Assembly (NCBI GenBank): GCA_022708765.1
Contig: JAKIYB010000023.1
Location: 1-18,198 of the forward strand
Direction of reading: 5' to 3'
DNA: 18,198 nt
Source: Armatimonadota bacterium
GTDB lineage: Bacteria > Armatimonadota > Hebobacteria > CAIYQO01
The notes under the pieces were generated by a model, which was not told where the DNA came from, did no database searches, and saw only the letters and a program-made list of their open reading frames with translations. The first letter of the stretch is position 1; every line of letters begins with the position of its first letter. The translations under genes and the position numbers were made by a program. Positions 13,316 to 18,198 of the stretch are shown here, piece by piece.

Positions 13316-16300
13316 TTACCTCGCCGCCGCCAGCCGCGCGGCGATTTCCTCGTCCGTCGGGAACGTGCCGGTGAGGGAGACCAGCCAGCCGCTTGCGGCG
13401 TCCTGTTTCCATGCCTTGAGCGCGTTGGTGACATCTTTGCCATTCAGCGTCACCCGCGGCTTCGCCTTCGCACCGGTGATGAAGAGGACCGAGGCGACCG
13501 GAACATCCGGCTTCGGCAGGTATTTATCGCCGAAGGCATGGTAGGTGATGTCAATCTCGCGAGAGTCTTTCACCGCCCAGCGCCCCATGGACAGCGCGCC
13601 GTCAGCGACGACCGTCACCCCGCCCGGCTCACGGAAGCGGTAATCAAGGTAGTTCGGCAGCGGGTTGGTCGCCACGTAGAGCCGCTGTTTCGGGAGGGCG
13701 TGCAGGAACATCGGCAGTTCGGGATGGCGCGCGCCGCGCTCGACGACCGCGCCCAGTTTCTCCAGCCGTTTCCGCCCCATCTGCGACAGCGGCGTGTCCT
13801 GCCAGAGTGCATTGTCCCGCATGACGGCGTAGGGGTCCGCGCCGTTCACCGTGAAGGCATCCCAACTCGCGGCCAGTGTGTCCTTGCCGCGCTGGTATGT
13901 TATCGCGCCATCGTGCCTGACAGCCACTTTGGCGCCGCGCATTGCCGCGCGAAACTTGTCGAAGCTGCCGTATTCGTTCACGTCGCCCATCTCCACCACA
14001 AAACCGGTCTGGCTGCCATCGAGCCGCTTCAGCGTATCGGCGGGGATGGCGGTATCGCGCTGATACAGGTAGGCGTTGATGAGCAGCGCCGGCTGGATAT
14101 TGGTACTCTCGTGATACGCCTGGGTTTGCGGCAAGCCGGCTTCCAGCCGAACCTCGACATCGCGGCCAAAATCGCCGGTAGGCAGCGGGCGAAGGGCGAG
14201 GTAGCTGACGCCATCCTGAATGGTGATCACCTGCCCAGACTTCGCGACGGCCGGCAGCGCCGTCACTGGCGTGTCATCCACGAAAATGCGCCACGTTGCC
14301 GGCTGCTCGTAGTTGAACAGCGCGGCCGAACACTGCACGCTCGTGATCTCCTGGGCGGGCAACTTCCGCTGGCCGAACTGGCGCTCACCGGCCTGTTTCG
14401 CGATGACGTCCGCCTGCGGCCGCGCCAGCATGATGAGCGTGCCGCCCCGCTGATAGCAGCGATATTTCCCCTGTGCGCTGATGGTGCCTTCCAAGTCGTT
14501 GCCCACGGTGGTGGAGTTGAAGCCGATCCGCAGGTCGAGCGTGCCGATGTCGCGCATGCTCGCGGGGAGTTCCGCCTTGCGCCGCCAGTGTCCGAGGACG
14601 TGAATGCGCTGGGGTGACAGCCGGATGCTGCTCAACCCGTAATTCATGCCGAAATGAGTGCTCACCCAGTCGCCGTCGGCCACCACTTTCTTCTCGGCCA
14701 TGGAGAACCAGGGCAGCGGTTTTTCGTCAATCATCTCACCAAGCCACGGCTCCGACCACGGGCCGGACAGGCTCTGGAGCGCCACCGTCGCCGCCGGGTA
14801 ATCGTGCCCCCAGGCGCTGATCGGGCGCCGACTTTTCCCATCCGGCGCCTGCATCGTCAGATCTGGCAGCGCGCCGGTCTCCACATCGCAGAGCGCGCCA
14901 CGCGGCGACAGCACGTGCAGGATGTGATACAGGCCGTCCTGCTGGCCGAGGACGTGCTCGAAATAGGTGCGGGAAGCCGGGCCAATGAGCTTCCTCAGGT
15001 TCGGGTGGTAACCGTTGGCCAGGTCGTTCACCGTTTTGAAGAGGATGCTCTGGCCGGCCATTTTATCTTCGGGCTGCTCGCAGAAATCGGGGAAGAGCTT
15101 GTTGCCGGCGGTGGCAATGGCCCAGTAGTAGTGGTCAATATATTCCTGGCCGGCGCCAGAATTATACGTCCACAGCCAGAAGGGGTAGGTCATCAGGCCG
15201 GCGCGGCCATCGGCCATCGCGTGCTCCGATCCGATAATCTGCCCGTTGAGCAGCGCGCCGGAAGAGGCGCTGCTGTTGAAGTTGGCGGTACTCATCATGC
15301 GGGTGAAACCGGAGCGATAATAGCTCTTGTTGCCGCGCCAGTCGCCGGTTTTTTTATAGTACGTGTCGCCCTGGCCCCATTCCGCCTGCTTGCCGGTGGC
15401 GTCCACGCCCACGCGCGGATCGTCGGCCATCGGGTGAATGATCTTGCCGGTGAGGTCGCCGAAATCTTTGCGCTGCTTGTCGGTCATCGCCGTCTCGCGG
15501 CCAGGCATCAGCCAGGCGGTCCAGCACCGGATGACGGAGTCTTGCACCGGGCCGGGCATGGCATCGCGGTAATTGTACCACTGCGTGACGTTGTCGGCGG
15601 CGGTGAGGTGCCCTTCCCAGGAACGCGGCGGACGGCCATGCACCCAGTCGAGCCAGGCGAGGTAAACGGCGTGATCCTTCTCGTCCGCGGGAAGTTCCAC
15701 GCGCTTGCCCGCCGCTTTCGTCGCCGCCTGCGTCGCTTCGTGAATGGCGCGGTTGATGACGTGCTGCGGCAGCACGCGATAGTAGAACGGCTGCACGACG
15801 CCACCGGATTCCAGGCCCATCAACTGGCGCACGCGCGCGTATTGCCACTCCGGCATCCAGGCCGGCTTTGCCAGGAAGCGCGCGTTCATCGCCGTCACAT
15901 CTGAGGGCGTGGGCACCACGGCCGTGGACACGCCCACCGGCTGCTCCGCGTGCTTCGCCGCCAGCGCCGATACATCGGCGGCCGGAGCCAGCGCCACTGT
16001 CTCCGCCTTACCGGCCTTCAACGTGACCACCAGTTTCGGCTGCTTGATGAGGATGGCGCGCGGGCCGGTGCTGATAGCCCACTCATACGCGCCCTGGAAG
16101 TAGCGGGCGTCGTAGACTTCCCACTTGCTGACGATGAAGCCGCAGTCCGCGAGCACGCGCAGCCGCGCCGCCGGCGTTTGGCCGTAGGCGGCATCGGTGA
16201 GCAGGGCGGTGACATCCATGCGGCCGTCGGGCTGGTAGGAGGAGACTTCCGCCGGGCCGAATTGCGCCGGGAAGCGATCTTCCGTCGTGTCGGTGGCGCC

Positions 16301-16861
16301 GTAGCGTTTCCAGTAGATGGCGCCGTTGACGGCGGCGTTATAGGTGGGGCCGAACTGCGCGTTCGCCTGCCAGGGCTTGCGCAGCGCGTGGGCAACGGCG
16401 TGCCAGTTCGGACGCTGGGCGCGGTACAGCTTGTCGCAGTCCCAATTCGTGCGGTAACGATAGCCATCGGGTCCGGGATAATCCACGCGCCCCTGCGGCC
16501 AGAGTTCCTCGTCAAGATAGGGCAGCACCAACTCGACTTTCTCGATAACCTGCCCTTTCGCCAGCGCCGCGGCAATCCCCTCCGCCGCGCCGGGGAAGCG
16601 CACCAGCAGGCTGCGATGCACGGCGTCGAAGGCCAGCGGGCCGGGAGTGGCGCCGTCCCACACCGCCGTCTGCCCGCGGTCCTTCACCACGGCGTCCGTC
16701 ACCACGCGCTTCCCGTCCTCCGCCACCGGGATGGGCATATTCCAGTGCGCGCGGAAGCCGCTCATCCCCGCCGTTTGCGGAGCGTCGAAGGTGAGGATTT
16801 CAGCATACGCCGCCAGCATGGCCAGCAGCAGGGACAACAGCAACATGGTTCGTATAATCAT
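13316..16861 (-). CDS. Very large secreted protein of unrecognised family
   Basis: The product is 1181 residues with an N-terminal signal peptide (MIIRTMLLLSLLLAMLAAYA, cleavage after about residue 20), so it is exported. I do not recognise a catalytic family. The first about 260 residues are beta-rich and contain repeated descriptive motifs (VRFPGAAEG, KVELVLPYLDEE). The middle, about 330-700, is helical and rich in aromatics (WMPEWQYARVRQL, GYHPNLRKLIGPASRTYF, YPFWLWTYNSGAGQEYIDHYYWAI), suggesting an (alpha/alpha) toroid as in polysaccharide lyases or glycosidases. The last about 400 residues are again beta-rich (FRAAMRGAKVAVRHDGAITY). The longer frame opens at 16882, but ATG 16861 with GGGAG six bases ahead is preferred. 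A glycan-degrading role is an inference from layout and neighbourhood only. Confidence 0.8.
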   Translation of the reverse strand: MIIRTMLLLSLLLAMLAAYAEILTFDAPQTAGMSGFRAHWNMPIPVAEDGKRVVTDAVVKDRGQTAVWDGATPGPLAFDAVHRSLLVRFPGAAEGIAAALAKGQVIEKVELVLPYLDEELWPQGRVDYPGPDGYRYRTNWDCDKLYRAQRPNWHAVAHALRKPWQANAQFGPTYNAAVNGAIYWKRYGATDTTEDRFPAQFGPAEVSSYQPDGRMDVTALLTDAAYGQTPAARLRVLADCGFIVSKWEVYDARYFQGAYEWAISTGPRAILIKQPKLVVTLKAGKAETVALAPAADVSALAAKHAEQPVGVSTAVVPTPSDVTAMNARFLAKPAWMPEWQYARVRQLMGLESGGVVQPFYYRVLPQHVINRAIHEATQAATKAAGKRVELPADEKDHAVYLAWLDWVHGRPPRSWEGHLTAADNVTQWYNYRDAMPGPVQDSVIRCWTAWLMPGRETAMTDKQRKDFGDLTGKIIHPMADDPRVGVDATGKQAEWGQGDTYYKKTGDWRGNKSYYRSGFTRMMSTANFNSSASSGALLNGQIIGSEHAMADGRAGLMTYPFWLWTYNSGAGQEYIDHYYWAIATAGNKLFPDFCEQPEDKMAGQSILFKTVNDLANGYHPNLRKLIGPASRTYFEHVLGQQDGLYHILHVLSPRGALCDVETGALPDLTMQAPDGKSRRPISAWGHDYPAATVALQSLSGPWSEPWLGEMIDEKPLPWFSMAEKKVVADGDWVSTHFGMNYGLSSIRLSPQRIHVLGHWRRKAELPASMRDIGTLDLRIGFNSTTVGNDLEGTISAQGKYRCYQRGGTLIMLARPQADVIAKQAGERQFGQRKLPAQEITSVQCSAALFNYEQPATWRIFVDDTPVTALPAVAKSGQVITIQDGVSYLALRPLPTGDFGRDVEVRLEAGLPQTQAYHESTNIQPALLINAYLYQRDTAIPADTLKRLDGSQTGFVVEMGDVNEYGSFDKFRAAMRGAKVAVRHDGAITYQRGKDTLAASWDAFTVNGADPYAVMRDNALWQDTPLSQMGRKRLEKLGAVVERGARHPELPMFLHALPKQRLYVATNPLPNYLDYRFREPGGVTVVADGALSMGRWAVKDSREIDITYHAFGDKYLPKPDVPVASVLFITGAKAKPRVTLNGKDVTNALKAWKQDAASGWLVSLTGTFPTDEEIAARLAAAR

Positions 16862-16887
16862 CGGTTTCTCCCGGCGTAACACGAAGC

Positions 16888-16899
16888 ATTAAAGCGCTT
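16888..16899 (-). promoter_or_regulatory. Putative -10 overlapping a LacI-family-like operator
   Basis: On the minus strand TTTAAT (16893-16888) matches five of six -10 positions and would start transcription near 16881, 20 bases before the ATG of the secreted-protein gene. The palindrome AAGCGCTT (16892-16899) overlaps it and fits the AANCGNTT core of LacI/GalR-family operators, a usual way of sugar-responsive repression. There is no good -35. The assignment is tentative. Confidence 0.35.
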
Positions 16900-16902
16900 C
16901 AT

Positions 16903-16923
16903 CATCAATATTTGACATTGATG
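16903..16923. promoter_or_regulatory. Dyad CATCAAT-N7-ATTGATG upstream of the secreted-protein gene
   Basis: CATCAAT (16903-16909) and ATTGATG (16917-16923) are perfect inverted repeats seven bases apart. They lie directly upstream of the operator-like AAGCGCTT, about where an activator of the minus-strand promoter would bind. It could instead be a small hairpin. Confidence 0.35.
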
Positions 16924-17004
16924 CGGCATCTCCTGTTTCGCGGAAATAGTTGGCGGACACAAAGATTATAAGGTACGGCTGTCATCTTCTTCGCTTGACG
17001 CATA

Positions 17005-17217
17005 ACCTCTCCTCCCCAGCCCTCCTCCCCTGATGCTCTTTGATATTTGAATAGCACTCTGCTCGGTACCCGGTTGGTCCGCGCGAACCGTTGCGTCCCT
17101 GCGGAGGGACGCTTGGCCGCATGGCCTCGCAGGGGGGTACTTCAGTGCCCGCATTCCCCCCATAGCACTATGCATTAGTCAAAGAGCATCAGGGGAGGAG
17201 GGCTGGGGAGGAGAGGT
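17005..17217. repeat. Structured intergenic element, copy 3, with perfect 39-bp inverted ends
   Basis: Positions 17005-17043 and 17179-17217 are complementary over all 39 bases. Only the inner part (ATGCTCTTTGA / TCAAAGAGCAT, element span 17033-17189, 157 bp) is shared with copy 2; the outer 28 bases on each side are unique to this copy. The inner hairpins are GCGTCCCT/AGGGACGC (17093-17112, loop GCGG), GGCC/GGCC (17115-17126) and GGGTAC/GTGCCC (about 17135-17150). The conserved segment GCAGGGGG...ATT here has one extra G. It lies in the divergent gap between the secreted-protein gene and glnS. Confidence 0.9.
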
Positions 17218-17286
17218 CACGAGAGCCGGAAGTGTTACTAGTCACCATCTTTGCGGACACCCGATTGATTTGGCGGACGCGTTTCC

Positions 17287-17315
17287 TTGACCCCATCCCC
17301 GCCGTGTGGCACAAT
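17287..17315 (+). promoter_or_regulatory. Sigma70-type promoter of glnS
   Basis: TTGACC (17287-17292) and CACAAT (17310-17315) are 17 bases apart. Transcription would begin near 17322, leaving a leader of about 55 nt before the glnS start. The pair lies 69 bp downstream of element copy 3, so the element is outside the glnS transcript if this promoter is used. Confidence 0.5.
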
Positions 17316-17376
17316 GACGGTGCCGACACCCCGTATCCCGTGAGCGTAACGGGCACCCGTGCCGGCGGAGTGAATG

Positions 17377-18198
17377 ATGGAGACACCACATACTAATCCG
17401 AGTGAGGATATCCGCACCGACTTCATCCGCGAGGCGGTGAAGGACGACCTGCGCGCGGGGCGTTTTGACCGCGTGCACACGCGCTTCCCGCCGGAGCCGA
17501 ACGCCTACCTGCACATCGGCCACGCCAAAGCGTTGTGGATTGACTACGGTATCGCGCTTGACTTCAACGGGAAGTTCAACCTGCGCTTCGACGACACCAA
17601 CCCGGCGAAGGAAGAGCAGGAATACGTGGATGCCATCATCGAGGACGTGCGCTGGATCGGCGCCGATTTCGAAGACCGCATCTTCTACGCCTCGGATTAC
17701 TTTGAGCAGATGTACCAGTGGGCTATTGAGCTGATCAAGAAGGGCAAGGCCTACGTGTGCGATCTCTCCGCCGAAGAGGTGGCGCGGACGCGCGGCACCA
17801 TCACTGAGCCGGGCACGCCCAGCCCCTATCGCGACCGCACCGTCGCAGAGAACCTTGACCTCTTCGCGCGGATGCGCGCGGGGGAGTTTCCGGACGGCAG
17901 CCGCACGCTGCGGGCGAAAATTGACATGGCCTCCGGCAACCTGAATATGCGCGACCCGGTGATGTACCGCATCCTGCATCAGGAGCACCATCGCCAGGGC
18001 GACAGGTGGTGCATCTACCCGATGTACGACTGGGCGCACGGGCTGGAGGACTCTATCGAGGGTGTCACGCATTCGCTTTGCTCACTGGAATATGAGAATC
18101 ACCGCCCGCTGTATGACTGGTTTATCGACGCGGTGAACCAGGGCCGAACCGACGACGGCAGCGGCCCGTGGGGGAAGAAGATTCATCATCCGCAGCAG
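17377..18198 (+). CDS. glnS: Glutaminyl-tRNA synthetase, N-terminal part (runs off the window)
   Basis: GlnRS charges tRNA-Gln with glutamine, and its presence means this organism does not rely only on the transamidation pathway. The 274 visible residues cover the class I catalytic domain: FPPEPNAYLHIGHAKAL (37-53) with the HIGH signature at 46-49, NLRFDDTNPAKEEQEYVDAI (68-87), then the acceptor-binding region containing MRDPVMYRI and YPMYDWAHGLEDSIEGVTHSL. The opening DFIREAVKDDLRAGRF is typical of bacterial GlnRS. ATG codons occur at 17374 and 17377; GGAG at 17367-17370 favours 17377. The KMSKS region and anticodon-binding beta-barrels lie beyond the window. The gene diverges from the secreted-protein gene across element copy 3. 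Confidence 0.95.
   Translation, partial: METPHTNPSEDIRTDFIREAVKDDLRAGRFDRVHTRFPPEPNAYLHIGHAKALWIDYGIALDFNGKFNLRFDDTNPAKEEQEYVDAIIEDVRWIGADFEDRIFYASDYFEQMYQWAIELIKKGKAYVCDLSAEEVARTRGTITEPGTPSPYRDRTVAENLDLFARMRAGEFPDGSRTLRAKIDMASGNLNMRDPVMYRILHQEHHRQGDRWCIYPMYDWAHGLEDSIEGVTHSLCSLEYENHRPLYDWFIDAVNQGRTDDGSGPWGKKIHHPQQ

Noticed and set aside
14654..15904. 416-codon + strand frame inside the large secreted-protein gene
   Set aside because: Antisense shadow: Arg/His/Gly-rich, no start signal, while the minus frame has a signal peptide and continuous protein-like composition.
5363..17189. CRISPR array formed by the repeated segments
   Set aside because: The copies are thousands of bases apart, not regularly spaced, internally multi-hairpin and about 150 bp long.

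Overview
The window is high-GC bacterial chromosomal DNA with housekeeping genes (hisB, the cdaA-ybbR pair, rplI, glnS) mixed with large carbohydrate-active genes. The combination of c-di-AMP synthesis, a SpoIID/LytB-domain protein, very large secreted glycan-active proteins, many GTAG/CTTTAG palindromes and high GC fits an environmental, non-model phylum such as Armatimonadota. That placement is an inference and no rRNA is present to confirm it.

Left part (1-5234): the tail of a CDS, possibly glycyl-tRNA synthetase beta, is followed by hisB, a D-lyxose isomerase-like cupin and a cytoplasmic TIM-barrel glycoside-hydrolase-like protein, all on +. A secreted heparinase II/III-like polysaccharide lyase lies convergent to them on -. 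Together they look like a small polysaccharide and sugar utilisation set. Middle (5235-8528): a DUF1186/HEAT-like gene on - and a SpoIID/LytB cell-wall enzyme on + are bordered by two long non-coding gaps full of palindromic structure.

Right-centre (8529-13300): a translationally coupled pair joins an orphan PTS EIIA(Lac/Cel) domain to a ChbG/YdjC deacetylase, as in the E. coli chb operon but without the other PTS subunits. Facing it, on -, is the operon cdaA - ybbR(cdaR) - small membrane protein, closed by an intrinsic terminator. A lipoprotein gene with tandem promoters and rplI follow on +. Rightmost (13316-18198): a 1181-residue secreted protein of unrecognised family on - diverges from glnS on +, which runs off the window.

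The most unusual content is not a gene. An approximately 145-160 bp structured element occurs three times, once in each long intergenic gap (5363-5507, 6831-6989, 17033-17189). Each copy carries three conserved hairpins, one with compensated base changes between copies, and one nearly invariant segment. Each is seated exactly at the centre of an unrelated longer palindrome, so that copy-specific flanking arms continue its terminal inverted repeat. For the 6831-6989 copy, a related hairpin at 6485-6500 in the same gap looks like the uninterrupted site, and the junction falls between GTT and CAC with no target duplication. No transposase gene lies in the window. The element could be a palindrome-targeting miniature mobile element or a structured RNA module with exchangeable stems.
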